A DNA stretch of 59,363 nt from Actinomycetes bacterium (lineage in GTDB: Bacteria; Actinomycetota; Acidimicrobiia; Acidimicrobiales; CADCSY01). How positions within the stretch are numbered: position 1 is the first letter of the stretch; every line of letters starts with the position of its first letter. The DNA is taken from assembly GCA_025464025.1 (NCBI GenBank), contig JAODBP010000226.1, positions 1-59,363 on the forward strand. The letters are read 5' to 3'. Made by a program: the position numbers and the translations under genes. Below, piece after piece: positions 51,351 through 58,665 of the stretch. The notes beneath the pieces were generated by a model. It saw only the letters and a program-made list of their open reading frames with translations. It did not search any database and was not told the origin of the DNA.

Positions 51351-51393
51351 GTCAGCACCCGCGTTGACGGACGCTACCCGATCGCCGTACGGT
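51351..51393 (+). promoter_or_regulatory. Operator 16 (51351-51368) and leaderless SDR promoter
   Basis: GTCAGC ACCCGC GTTGAC. -35 TTGACG (51364-51369), 18 bp, -10 TACGGT (51388-51393), 7 bp, GTG 51401. The crotonase gene diverges here. Confidence 0.8.
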
Positions 51394-51400
51394 CTGGGGC

Positions 51401-52153
51401 GTGACCGCCGCATCGCTCGCCGGCAAGGTCGCCATCGTCACCGGTGGCGCTCGGGGCCAGGGCGCGGCGATCGCCACGCTCCTCGTGGAGGAAGGGGCGC
51501 GGGTCGTGCTCGGCGACGTGCTCGACGCGGAGGGCGAGGCGCGCGCCCGCGAGCTCGGACCGGCGGCGGCGTTCGTGCACCTCGACGTGGCGTCCGAGGC
51601 CGACTGGCAGCGGGCGACGGACGCGGCGCTCGAGCGCTTCGGGTCGATCGACATCCTGGTGAACAACGCCGGCATCCTGCACCGAGGCAGCATCGAGGAG
51701 ACCAGCGTCGACGACTTCGTGCGGGTGACGATGGTGAACCAGCTCGGGTGCTGGCTCGGCATGAAGAGCGTGTTCCCCCACATGCGGGCGAACGGTGGGG
51801 GCGCCATCGTGAACACCTCGGCCGTCGCCGCCTTCGTCCCCCTGAGCAACCGGGCGGCCTACGTCGCGAGCAAGGCCGCGGTCCGGACGCTCACCAAGAT
51901 CGCCGCCATCGAGTTCGGCCCGAGCAACGTGCGGGTGAACGCCATCTACCCGGGGCCGATCGCCACGGACATGGCCGGAGGCGAGGGGCAGGACAACGAC
52001 GCCATGGTCGCCGGGCAGCCGATCGCCCGCTGGGGCCGGCCCGACGAGATCGCCAAGATGGTCCGCTTCCTCGTGTCGGACGACTCGTCGTACTGCACCG
52101 GTGGCGACTTCCTCGTCGACGGCGGCGTGAGCGCCGGCAAGCAAGCCCCCTGA
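51401..52153 (+). CDS. SDR family oxidoreductase, paralogue of 1277-2068
   Basis: 250 residues: TGGARGQG, LVNNAGILHRG, Ser in NTSAVAAFV and YVASK, then PGPIATDM. ATG-less leaderless GTG start. Shares the GGARGQG loop with the SDR at 1277. Confidence 0.87.
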   Translation: MTAASLAGKVAIVTGGARGQGAAIATLLVEEGARVVLGDVLDAEGEARARELGPAAAFVHLDVASEADWQRATDAALERFGSIDILVNNAGILHRGSIEETSVDDFVRVTMVNQLGCWLGMKSVFPHMRANGGGAIVNTSAVAAFVPLSNRAAYVASKAAVRTLTKIAAIEFGPSNVRVNAIYPGPIATDMAGGEGQDNDAMVAGQPIARWGRPDEIAKMVRFLVSDDSSYCTGGDFLVDGGVSAGKQAP

Positions 52154-52177
52154 TCGCGCCGGGCCGCCAGGACCCGG

Positions 52178-52204
52178 TGGTCCGAGGCCCGGTCGGGCTC
52201 GGAC
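52178..52204. terminator. Hairpin between convergent SDR and kinase-like genes
   Basis: GGTCCGAGGCCCG and CGGGCTCGGACC pair with one bulge. No U-tract, likely bidirectional. Confidence 0.5.
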
Positions 52205-52217
52205 CGATCGATCCGGC

Positions 52218-53237
52218 TCAGGCCCCGGCCAGCACCCCGAGCCCGGCGGCGACGAGGGGCGCCACGGCGGCTCCGGCCCGGTCGAAGCCGTCCCCGACGG
52301 TGTCACCGTCGAGGAACCGGTGGTGGATGCCCTCGGCGATCACCGCCAGCTTGAAGTGCCCGAGCGCCACGAAGAACGGCAGCCGGGCCACCTCCACGTC
52401 GGCGGCCCGCTCGTAGGTGGCCACCAGCTCGTCCGGCGTGGGGAAGGCGGCGTTGGCCGAGATCGGGTGCAGGTCGGCGAGCAGCGGGGCGCAGGCCGGG
52501 TTCCAGTAGGCCAGCAGGAGCCCGAGGTCGGCGAGCGGATCGCCGACCGTCGCCATCTCCCAGTCGATGACGGCCGCGACCTCGCCGCTGCCGTCCGGAC
52601 GGAAGAGCACGTTGTCGATCCGGTAGTCACCGTGGACGACGGCGGCCCGGCTCGCGGCCGGCACGTCCGACGCCAGCGCGGCGTGGAGCCGATCGAGGTC
52701 CGGGAGCTCCTGCGTGCGCACGATCTCCCACTGGTCCCGCCAGCGCGCCACCTGGCGCGACGAGTAGCCGGGGGCGCCGCCGGCCGCGAGGCCCACGGCC
52801 TCCGGGTCGACCTGGTGCAACGTGGCGAGGGTCGTGACGAGGTGGCGCCCGTGGTCCGCCGCGGCCGGGCCGAGGCGGGCGCCGTCCTCGGTGGTCCGCA
52901 CCACGTCCCCGTCGACCATCGTCACGACGCTGAACGGCGCACCGGTGACCTCCAGGTCGGTGCAGAGGGCCACCGTGGCCGGCACGGGCACGTCGGTGTC
53001 CCGGAGGGCGGCGAGGTAGCGGTACTCGCGCCCGACGTCGTTGGCCGACGGCGCCACCAGGCCCATGGGCGGTCGCCGCAGGACCCACGACCGCTCCCCG
53101 TCGGTGACGGCGTAGGTGAGGTTCGACCGACCGCCGAGCAGCAACCTGATCTCGATCGGTCCGTCGCACCCCGCGACGTGGCGCTCGAAGTACTGCTGGA
53201 CCCGCGCCGCGTCCAGCCCCGGGACGTCGGCGCTCAT
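52218..53237 (-). CDS. APH-like phosphotransferase family protein (ACAD10/11 kinase-domain type)
   Basis: 339 residues of the aminoglycoside-phosphotransferase/choline kinase-like fold. GGRSNLTYAVTDG is the nucleotide loop, VVHGDYRIDNVLF the catalytic Asp-Asn loop and VIDWEMATVGDPLADLG the metal-binding Asp. ATG 53237 overlaps the ACAD stop (ATGA). In animals the same two domains are fused in ACAD10/ACAD11, which phosphorylate the 4-hydroxy group of 4-hydroxyacyl-CoAs and eliminate phosphate. A similar use here is inference. Confidence 0.88.
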   Translation of the reverse strand: MSADVPGLDAARVQQYFERHVAGCDGPIEIRLLLGGRSNLTYAVTDGERSWVLRRPPMGLVAPSANDVGREYRYLAALRDTDVPVPATVALCTDLEVTGAPFSVVTMVDGDVVRTTEDGARLGPAAADHGRHLVTTLATLHQVDPEAVGLAAGGAPGYSSRQVARWRDQWEIVRTQELPDLDRLHAALASDVPAASRAAVVHGDYRIDNVLFRPDGSGEVAAVIDWEMATVGDPLADLGLLLAYWNPACAPLLADLHPISANAAFPTPDELVATYERAADVEVARLPFFVALGHFKLAVIAEGIHHRFLDGDTVGDGFDRAGAAVAPLVAAGLGVLAGA

Positions 53238-54439
53238 CCCCGGGCCTGGCGCAGGACGCGCTTGGCGATCGCCCACCGATGGGTCTCGGACGGGCCGTCG
53301 TAGATCCGGAACGGGCGGACCTCGCGCAGGAACAGCCCGAGCGGGAGGTCTTCGGAGACGCCCAGGGCCCCGCACACCTGGAGCGAGCGGTCCACGGCCC
53401 GCCAGACCGCCTCGGCCACGAAGGTCTTGGTGATGGACGAGAGCTGCCCGGCGTCGGCGCCGGCATCGAGCGCGGCCGCTGCCTCCCGCACGAGCGCCCG
53501 GCTGGCGGTGAGCTCGATCTCGGTGTCGGCGATGTGCTGCTGCACCATGCCCAGGTCGCCCAGGCGGGAGCCGAACGCCTGCCGGTCGGCCACCCGAGCG
53601 ACCGCGATGTCCTGGGACCGCTGGGCGATGCCCAGCCAGCGCATGCAGTGGGTGAGGCGGGCCGGAGCCAGGCGGGTCTGGGCGTACCGGAAGCCCTGGT
53701 CGACCTCGCCCAGCACGGCGTCCGGCCCGACGCGGCACTCGGTGAACCGCAGCTCGCCGTGGCCGCCGAAGAAGCTCGAGTCGAGCGACCCGATGTTCCG
53801 CTCCAGCTCGAGGCCCGGCGTGCCCGCGTCGACGAGGAACATCGTCGCCCCCGAGCGATCGCCGGGAGCCCCGGAGGTGCGGGCCATGCAGATGGTGAAG
53901 CTGGCGCCGACCGCTCCGGTGATGAACCACTTGTGGCCAGTGATGCTCCAGCCGCCGTCGGCGGTCCGGACCGCCGACGTGCGCAGCGCCGCCGGGTCGG
54001 AACCGGCTCCCGGTGCCGGCTCCGTCATCGCGAAGCACGACCGTGCGGCACCGGCGACCAGGGGCAGGAGGTAGCGCTCCCGCTGGTCGTCCGTGGCGCA
54101 CTCGGCCAGCAGGTGCATGTTCCCCTCGTCCGGCGCCGCGCAGTTCAGCGCGAGCGGTCCGAGCAGTGAGTAGCCGGCGGCCTCGAGGACGAAGGACTGC
54201 TGGAGCCGGGTGAGCCCGAGGCCCCCGTCGGCGACCGCGGCCTGCGGGCAGAAGAGGCCCTCGGCCTGCGCCGCGGCCTGGAGCCCGTCGCGCACGTCCT
54301 CGGGACCGCCGTGGACGTTCCCCCCGAGACGCGACTCGACGGGGATGACCGACTCCTCGACGAACGTCCGGGTCCGCGCCGCCAGCTCCCGGGCCGGGTC
54401 GACGGGCCCCGACGGGCTGGGCGTGGACGGACCGGGCAT
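53234..54439 (-). CDS. Acyl-CoA dehydrogenase (ACAD10/11-like)
   Basis: 401 residues. CFAMTEPAPGAGSDPAALR and ITGHKWFITGAVGASFTI are the middle-domain flavin motifs; RQAFGSRLGDLGMVQQHIADTEIEL and QVCGALGVSEDLPLGLFLREVRPFRIYDGPSETHRWAIAK the C-terminal ones. ATG 54439 is 9 bp past a -10-like GACGCT (54454-54449) 18 bp from the TTGACA of operator 17. Translationally coupled with the kinase gene. Confidence 0.88.
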   Translation of the reverse strand: MPGPSTPSPSGPVDPARELAARTRTFVEESVIPVESRLGGNVHGGPEDVRDGLQAAAQAEGLFCPQAAVADGGLGLTRLQQSFVLEAAGYSLLGPLALNCAAPDEGNMHLLAECATDDQRERYLLPLVAGAARSCFAMTEPAPGAGSDPAALRTSAVRTADGGWSITGHKWFITGAVGASFTICMARTSGAPGDRSGATMFLVDAGTPGLELERNIGSLDSSFFGGHGELRFTECRVGPDAVLGEVDQGFRYAQTRLAPARLTHCMRWLGIAQRSQDIAVARVADRQAFGSRLGDLGMVQQHIADTEIELTASRALVREAAAALDAGADAGQLSSITKTFVAEAVWRAVDRSLQVCGALGVSEDLPLGLFLREVRPFRIYDGPSETHRWAIAKRVLRQARG

Positions 54440-54448
54440 GGCGTCCGC

Positions 54449-54491
54449 AGCGTCGCACCCGCCCTCGGCCCTTGTCAACACTCGCGTTGGA
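54449..54491 (-). promoter_or_regulatory. Operator 17 (54474-54491) and ACAD promoter
   Basis: GTCAAC ACTCGC GTTGGA. -35 TTGACA (54478-54473), 18 bp, GACGCT. Confidence 0.75.
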
Positions 54492-54508
54492 CAGGACACC
54501 CACCGAGC

Positions 54509-54550
54509 TTCAACACCCGCGTTTACAGAGGACGGTCCGGGCGCGATAGT
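54509..54550 (+). promoter_or_regulatory. Operator 18 (54509-54526) and promoter of amidohydrolase 9
   Basis: TTCAAC ACCCGC GTTTAC. -35 TTTACA (54522-54527), 17 bp, GATAGT (54545-54550). Confidence 0.72.
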
Positions 54551-54585
54551 GGTGGGCGCACGTTCGACGTGGAGAGGGAAGGCAC

Positions 54586-55974
54586 ATGGAGACGACGACG
54601 GCACCACCCGACCTGGCAGCGATGGCGGCGTTCCGCGGCCAGCCCTACCTCGTGATGTCCACCGACGCCCACGCCGGGCCCTCGCCGGAGAACGACCTCC
54701 GGCCGTACTGCCCGGAGCAGTACCTGCCCGACTTCGACGAGTACGTCCGTGAATCGCGGGCCGGCTACGACGCCATCTTCCGGGCTGTCGAGGAGGGCCG
54801 GGCGGGCGACAAGGAGAACCCCACCCTCCGCGAGCTGGGGCTGGAGGCGACGGCGAGGTGCATGGAGTGCGGGGCGCACAGCGACCCCCACGTGCGCCTG
54901 CGCGACCTCGACGCCGAGGGCATCACCGCGGACGTCATCTTCGCCGGCGGGCAGAACTTCCAGGACCTGCCGTTCATGGGCAAGGGCTGGAGCGCGGGCA
55001 ACTCGCGGTACGCCGGTGAGCTGCGGTCGCTCGCTGGCCGCATCTGGAACCAGTGGCTCGCCGACTACGTCAGCGTCGCTCCCGGACGACTCGTCGGCGT
55101 CCTCCAGACCGCCGTGTGGGACGTCGACACGGCGGTCCAGGAGATCGAGTGGGGTGCCGAGCGCGGTCTGCGGGCCGTGAACCTGCCGGCCCCCCGATCC
55201 GACTTCCCGCCCTACACCAACCCGATGTACGAGCCGCTGTGGGACGTGTGCGAAGCGACCGGCTCGGTCCTCATGACCCACAGCGCGGGAGGCGAGGAGC
55301 CGCTCGGCGTCAACGACCGGCGAGGCCGCTTCCTCACGATCGCCGAGAACCAGTGGCTGAGCAACCGCGGGCTCGCGCAGCTCATCTTCGGTGGCGTGTT
55401 CCACCGCCACCCGAACCTCAGGTTCGTCCTCGCCGAGAACCGGGTCGACTTCGCCCCCGACCTCATCCGCCACCTCGACTCCGCCTACGAGAACGGCATC
55501 CGGGGGGAGGCGACCGGCGGCGGGCTGATCCCCTGCTCCCCCTTCATCTACGACCCGACCGACATCGATCTCGACGATCCGCAGAGCGACGACGCCCTGC
55601 CCAAGCGCCCGAGCGAGTACTGGCGGAGCAACTGCTACCTCGGCGCCAGCTTCCTGGCCCGCTACGAGGTCGCCAAGCGCGCCGAGGTCGGGATCGGCAA
55701 CCTGATGTGGGGCTCCGACTACCCCCACACCGAGGGCACCTGGCCCTACAGCAGGCTGGCCATCCGGCACACCTTCCACGACGTCCCTGAGGACGAGGCC
55801 CGGCTGATCCTGGGCGAGACGGCGGTCGGCGTGTTCGGGCTCGATCGCGCTGCGCTGGCGCCGATCGCGGCACGGATCGGCCCGAAGCCCCAGGAGGTCG
55901 CGGTGCCGCCGACGCCGCAGGAACTGCCGCTCGGGCTCGGAAGCGCCTTCCGCGAGTTCGGCGCCTACGCCTGA
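54586..55974 (+). CDS. Amidohydrolase family protein (ACMSD-like), paralogue 9
   Basis: 462 residues: YLVMSTDAHAGPSPENDLRPY (D-x-H near 25), THSAGGEEPLG, GSDYPHTEGTWPYS (about 380). Same subgroup as paralogues 6 and 7. ATG 54586 with GAGAGGGAAGG upstream. Last gene of the catabolic region. Confidence 0.87.
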   Translation: METTTAPPDLAAMAAFRGQPYLVMSTDAHAGPSPENDLRPYCPEQYLPDFDEYVRESRAGYDAIFRAVEEGRAGDKENPTLRELGLEATARCMECGAHSDPHVRLRDLDAEGITADVIFAGGQNFQDLPFMGKGWSAGNSRYAGELRSLAGRIWNQWLADYVSVAPGRLVGVLQTAVWDVDTAVQEIEWGAERGLRAVNLPAPRSDFPPYTNPMYEPLWDVCEATGSVLMTHSAGGEEPLGVNDRRGRFLTIAENQWLSNRGLAQLIFGGVFHRHPNLRFVLAENRVDFAPDLIRHLDSAYENGIRGEATGGGLIPCSPFIYDPTDIDLDDPQSDDALPKRPSEYWRSNCYLGASFLARYEVAKRAEVGIGNLMWGSDYPHTEGTWPYSRLAIRHTFHDVPEDEARLILGETAVGVFGLDRAALAPIAARIGPKPQEVAVPPTPQELPLGLGSAFREFGAYA

Positions 55975-56105
55975 CCACCCGACCACCGGTCCCTCCGGAG
56001 ATCGAGCTCTTCCGCGCGAACCCGGGTGATCTGGCGGGCGCCTCCTCGATGCACGTCACCAGCACCTCTGTCGGGCAAGTGACCGCCCACGGCGCCTCGG
56101 ACGCG
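55975..56105. other. Gene-free stretch at the edge of the catabolic region
   Basis: I see no gene, operator or repeat here; the stretch leads into the terminator and tRNA fragment that follow. Confidence 0.4.
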
Positions 56106-56133
56106 ACAGAGGCCCTCCGAAGAGGGCCTCTGT
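56106..56133 (-). terminator. Intrinsic-type hairpin following the tRNA-Gly 3' end
   Basis: On the minus strand ACAGAGGCCCTC-TTCG-GAGGGCCTCTGT, a perfect 12-bp stem with a UUCG tetraloop. It lies 11 bp past the CCA end of the tRNA fragment, so it is probably the native terminator of the tRNA-Gly gene. Confidence 0.7.
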
Positions 56134-56144
56134 CCTGAACTTCG

Positions 56145-56191
56145 TGGAGCGGACGACGGGATTCGAACCCGCGACCCCAACCTTGGCAAGG
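56145..56191 (-). other. tRNA-Gly(GCC) 3' fragment, integration-site remnant
   Basis: On the minus strand the sequence runs from the anticodon loop TTGCCAA (56189-56183) through the variable loop and T-arm (GCGGGTTCGAATCCCGT) to the acceptor strand CGTCCGC, T and CCA (56147-56145). The D-arm and the 5' half of the anticodon stem and acceptor are missing: homology stops at about 56191. This is the usual core left by a tyrosine-recombinase element that uses a tRNA 3' end. Confidence 0.75.
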
Positions 56192-56301
56192 CGCTGATAC
56201 TCGTCCGGCTGGTGCCGGCACGTGCGCTGGCGTGCGGTTCTGTCCCGTGAGTCGTCCGTCCAAGATGCCTGAATCCGCCCCGTAGTAGAGCGGTCTACTA
56301 C
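56181..56301. repeat. Repeat copy A (imperfect match at 58781-58900)
   Basis: Begins CCTTGGCAAGG at the tRNA core and shares CGTCCGTCCAAG and GTAGAGCGG with copy B in the same order and spacing. It ends in an inverted repeat, GTAGTAGA-GCGG-TCTACTAC (56282-56301). Confidence 0.6.
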
Positions 56302-56309
56302 CGCTGGGG

Positions 56310-56337
56310 CAGGTCGCTTCCTAGACGGAGCGACCTG
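56310..56337 (-). terminator. Hairpin after the small gene at 56347
   Basis: CAGGTCGCT, 10-bp loop, AGCGACCTG, nine base pairs, 10 bp beyond the stop of the minus-strand gene. Confidence 0.45.
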
Positions 56338-56346
56338 GGTCGCCAG

Positions 56347-56631
56347 TCACCGGGCGGACCTCGATGACCGGCGCCGGTGGACCGAGCCGCACCGGCGCCG
56401 GTGGACCGAGCCGCACCCACGTCCCCGCGTACTGGGCCAAACGGAGACGCCGAGCCGCACCGAGCATTCGTCGTGCTGACTGACGATGCTCCGGTCCAGA
56501 GCCTGGATCACCGCAGTCACCTGGATGTCGTCGGAGATCAACCGAACGGCGGACTCGACGAACGCATCGAAGTCAAGGCTCAGACACACGGACGCGAGCC
56601 GAGCCGCCAACCACTCCGGGTCGCCGTCCAC
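56347..56631 (-). CDS. Small hypothetical protein (94 aa)
   Basis: GTG 56631, preceding VDGDPEWLAARLASVCLSLD, is a likely but unproven start. The last third is made of an 8-residue unit CGSVHRRR, duplicated because the DNA has a 24-bp tandem repeat. No family recognised. Downstream of the 68-residue gene and the TetR gene on the same strand. Confidence 0.35.
   Translation of the reverse strand: MDGDPEWLAARLASVCLSLDFDAFVESAVRLISDDIQVTAVIQALDRSIVSQHDECSVRLGVSVWPSTRGRGCGSVHRRRCGSVHRRRSSRSAR
56367..56414. repeat. Two perfect tandem copies of a 24-bp unit
   Basis: ACCGGCGCCGGTGGACCGAG followed by CCGC, at 56367-56390 and 56391-56414. It lies inside the 94-residue ORF and is 8 codons long. Confidence 0.8.
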
Positions 56632-56654
56632 GCCAGCTACGTACCCGTAGCGAT

Positions 56655-56861
56655 CTATGTCGATGTCCGTTCTGCTCCGTCCCGGTGCCCGTCCCACAGC
56701 GCTCCGGCGAGACCGGCGGTGGGCTGGATGGAGCTTCGCCAACCGCACCGGCAGACGGCGCGAACGCCTCGACCCTCTCGTTCGATGCGGAAGGTGTGGT
56801 CCCGATGTCCGGGTACGGCATCGTCGACCGGTCCCTCATCGGTGCGATCGGGGTCGTTCAT
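56655..56861 (-). CDS. Small Cys-containing hypothetical protein (68 aa)
   Basis: ATG 56861 lies 13 bp past the TetR stop. The core RAVCRCGWRSSIQPTAGLAG resembles small conserved actinobacterial proteins with a CxCGW motif (family recalled, not searched). There is no signal peptide. Probably in operon with the TetR gene. Confidence 0.5.
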   Translation of the reverse strand: MNDPDRTDEGPVDDAVPGHRDHTFRIEREGRGVRAVCRCGWRSSIQPTAGLAGALWDGHRDGAERTST

Positions 56862-56874
56862 GTCGAGCGTCAAA

Positions 56875-57483
56875 TCAGCGCGCGGCGACGGCGCGCATGC
56901 GGGCCGCCACCGCAGCGAAACGATCGCGCAGCGGTGGCTTCGCCGGGCCTTGCAGCCAACGGCGGATCCCGAGCTCGACGATGGTGACGGTGGCGGTTGC
57001 GAAGAGGTGGGCGTCGAGCTCATCCATCGTGGGTTCGGTGTCGCGGTAGAGCTCAGCGGCGCGTTCGCGCCAATCGCTGAACATGTTGCGGCCCCGCACC
57101 ATCAACGCCGGCGTCGAGGCCGTGACCACCATGAGGTCAAGCAGCTCCTTGCGGCGCGGCTCCAGCCGCACGGCGAGCTCGTCCAGGGCGCGGTCGGCGG
57201 CCGTCCACGCGTCGGGCGCTTCTGGAACCAGTTCTGCGAGGCGACCGAGGAAGAACTCGACGTCGCGAGACGTCGTGTCGAACACCACGTCTTCCTTGTT
57301 CGCGAAGTAGCGGAAGAAGGTGCGCTCCACGACGCCGGCCCCAGCAGCGATCTCCACGACCGAGGTCTGGTCGAAGCCTCGCTCCCGGAAGAGGCGGGCC
57401 GCGACGGCGATCAGCTCGGTCCGGGTCGCTTCCTTCTTCGTCTCTCGTCGTCCAGCCACGCCACGTTCGATTCTGTCAGTCAT
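56875..57483 (-). CDS. TetR family transcriptional regulator, probably autoregulated
   Basis: 202 residues from ATG 57483; the ORF also allows a start at 57528. VVEIAAGAGVVERTFFRYFANKEDVVF is the helix-turn-helix; FLGRLAELVPEAPDAW begins the ligand-binding domain. ATG 57483 falls at the centre of a perfect 25-bp palindrome, which suggests that the product represses its own gene. Not related to the GTCAAC sites. Confidence 0.85.
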   Translation of the reverse strand: MTDRIERGVAGRRETKKEATRTELIAVAARLFRERGFDQTSVVEIAAGAGVVERTFFRYFANKEDVVFDTTSRDVEFFLGRLAELVPEAPDAWTAADRALDELAVRLEPRRKELLDLMVVTASTPALMVRGRNMFSDWRERAAELYRDTEPTMDELDAHLFATATVTIVELGIRRWLQGPAKPPLRDRFAAVAARMRAVAAR

Positions 57484-57493
57484 TGACAGAATC
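57469..57493. promoter_or_regulatory. Palindromic operator at the TetR start codon
   Basis: GATTCTGTCA, 5 bp, TGACAGAATC: perfect 10-bp arms. The ATG of the TetR gene is in the spacer. Confidence 0.7.
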
Positions 57494-57583
57494 CGTCCCC
57501 TTGCGGATGATGCTCGCGCCCTAGACACGCACTGTCACGCGACGTCACACCACAGCACCGGACCAGAGGCCATCGACCCGAGC

Positions 57584-57844
57584 ATGAGCAGCAACGACAC
57601 CACCGACGACACCGACGCCGTGCTCGCCGTCGTCGCCCACGGCCTCCTCAACACCCTTGCGTCCCTCACCGGCGCCCTCAGGACCCTCGACCACCACTGG
57701 GACGTCCTCGCGCCCGAGAAGCAACGCGAGCTCTTGGAGCTCGCCGAAGCCCGATGCGACGTCATGGAAGGGATCCTCAGAGACCTCATCCGGGCCACGC
57801 CACCCGAGACGGTCCACGCCCTCGACGAGCTCGCAGACCGATGA
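57584..57844 (+). CDS. Small histidine-kinase dimerisation-like protein (86 aa)
   Basis: LAVVAHGLLNTLASLTGALRTL resembles the His-containing helix of kinase DHp domains, with a second helix LAPEKQRELLELAEARCD; no ATPase domain follows. ATG 57584 lacks a good Shine-Dalgarno. Its stop overlaps the STAS gene start (ATGA). Together they look like a partner-switching or phosphotransfer module. Confidence 0.55.
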   Translation: MSSNDTTDDTDAVLAVVAHGLLNTLASLTGALRTLDHHWDVLAPEKQRELLELAEARCDVMEGILRDLIRATPPETVHALDELADR

Positions 57845-58222
57845 CGCCGAACCGCGTGACAAGTGCTCTCGAGCACGCTCGGGCGGCGAACTCCCGCCAA
57901 CCGTTCTCCACAGCGACCCGGGTCCAGGACGGCACCGCGACGGTCGCACTCGTCGGCGAGCTCGACATCGCCGCCCTGCACGCGCTCGCCCACGCCCTCG
58001 TGCACCTTCGCGCACACCGAGCTCGAGCTCGACTGCACGAACCTCGCGTTCCTCGACGCCGCCGGCCTCGGCACGCTCATCGAACACACCCGCGACCTGG
58101 CCACCACGCCGCGGCTCCGCAACGCCGGCCCAGCCGTGCGACGCCTCCTCCAGCTCACCGACACCCAACAGCTGTTCTCGCTCGTCGACACCGGCCCGGA
58201 AGACCGCAAGAGCGGCCGATGA
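57841..58222 (+). pseudogene. STAS-domain (anti-sigma factor antagonist-like) gene with a frameshift
   Basis: Frame 1 from ATG 57841 encodes TATVALVGELDIAALHALAHALVHL, the start of a STAS domain. The rest, TELELDCTNLAFLDAAGLGTLIEHT with the phospho-acceptor region and QLTDTQQLFSLVDTG, is in the +1 frame, ending at 58222. The shift lies between about 57985 and 58020, near GTGCACCTTCGCGCACACC. It is a one-base insertion (or two-base loss), a sequencing error, or programmed shifting. Confidence 0.65.
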
Positions 58223-58236
58223 CGCTGTTCGCCTGA

Positions 58237-58665
58237 GTGCAACCACCCGACACCGACATCGAGGTACGGATCACCGACGTTCCCGTCGACCTCGACCTCG
58301 AGAGCCACGCCCAGCTCCAAGACGCGGTCCGAGAGCTCTGGATCGCGCTCAGCGGAGCAAGTCCCGACCTCCCCATGACCGGAAACGACGCCGCGGACGT
58401 CGAGGACCTGATCCGCGCCTACGGCCCTCAGTCACAAGAAGGAGCACGCCAAGCCCAAGCAGCCCGCGACGCCGGGGCGACCACCTGCACCCTCGTCATG
58501 CAGTTCCCCGCCGACGCCGCACACGACGCACCCCGACTCATGGAGCTCCTCGAACGCGTCGACCGCCTCCGCGAACAAGAACTCTACGCATCCTCAGCCC
58601 GACCCGAACTCCTCGCATACCGACGCTGGCTCGCCGCAGAGATCGCACGGCAAATCCGCACATGA
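58237..58665 (+). CDS. Hypothetical protein of a regulatory module (142 aa)
   Basis: The GTG at 58237 lies just after the STAS frame. Acidic N-terminus, RITDVPVDLDLESHAQLQDAVRELW, and the C-terminus PELLAYRRWLAAEIARQI, an ending I associate with domains beside actinobacterial SpoIIE/anti-sigma-type regulators. No catalytic motif is visible. Likely works with the preceding two products. Confidence 0.6.
   Translation: MQPPDTDIEVRITDVPVDLDLESHAQLQDAVRELWIALSGASPDLPMTGNDAADVEDLIRAYGPQSQEGARQAQAARDAGATTCTLVMQFPADAAHDAPRLMELLERVDRLREQELYASSARPELLAYRRWLAAEIARQIRT

Noticed and set aside
56377..57486. 369-codon plus-strand open frame
   Set aside because: Antisense to the TetR gene and two small genes, with no motif of its own.
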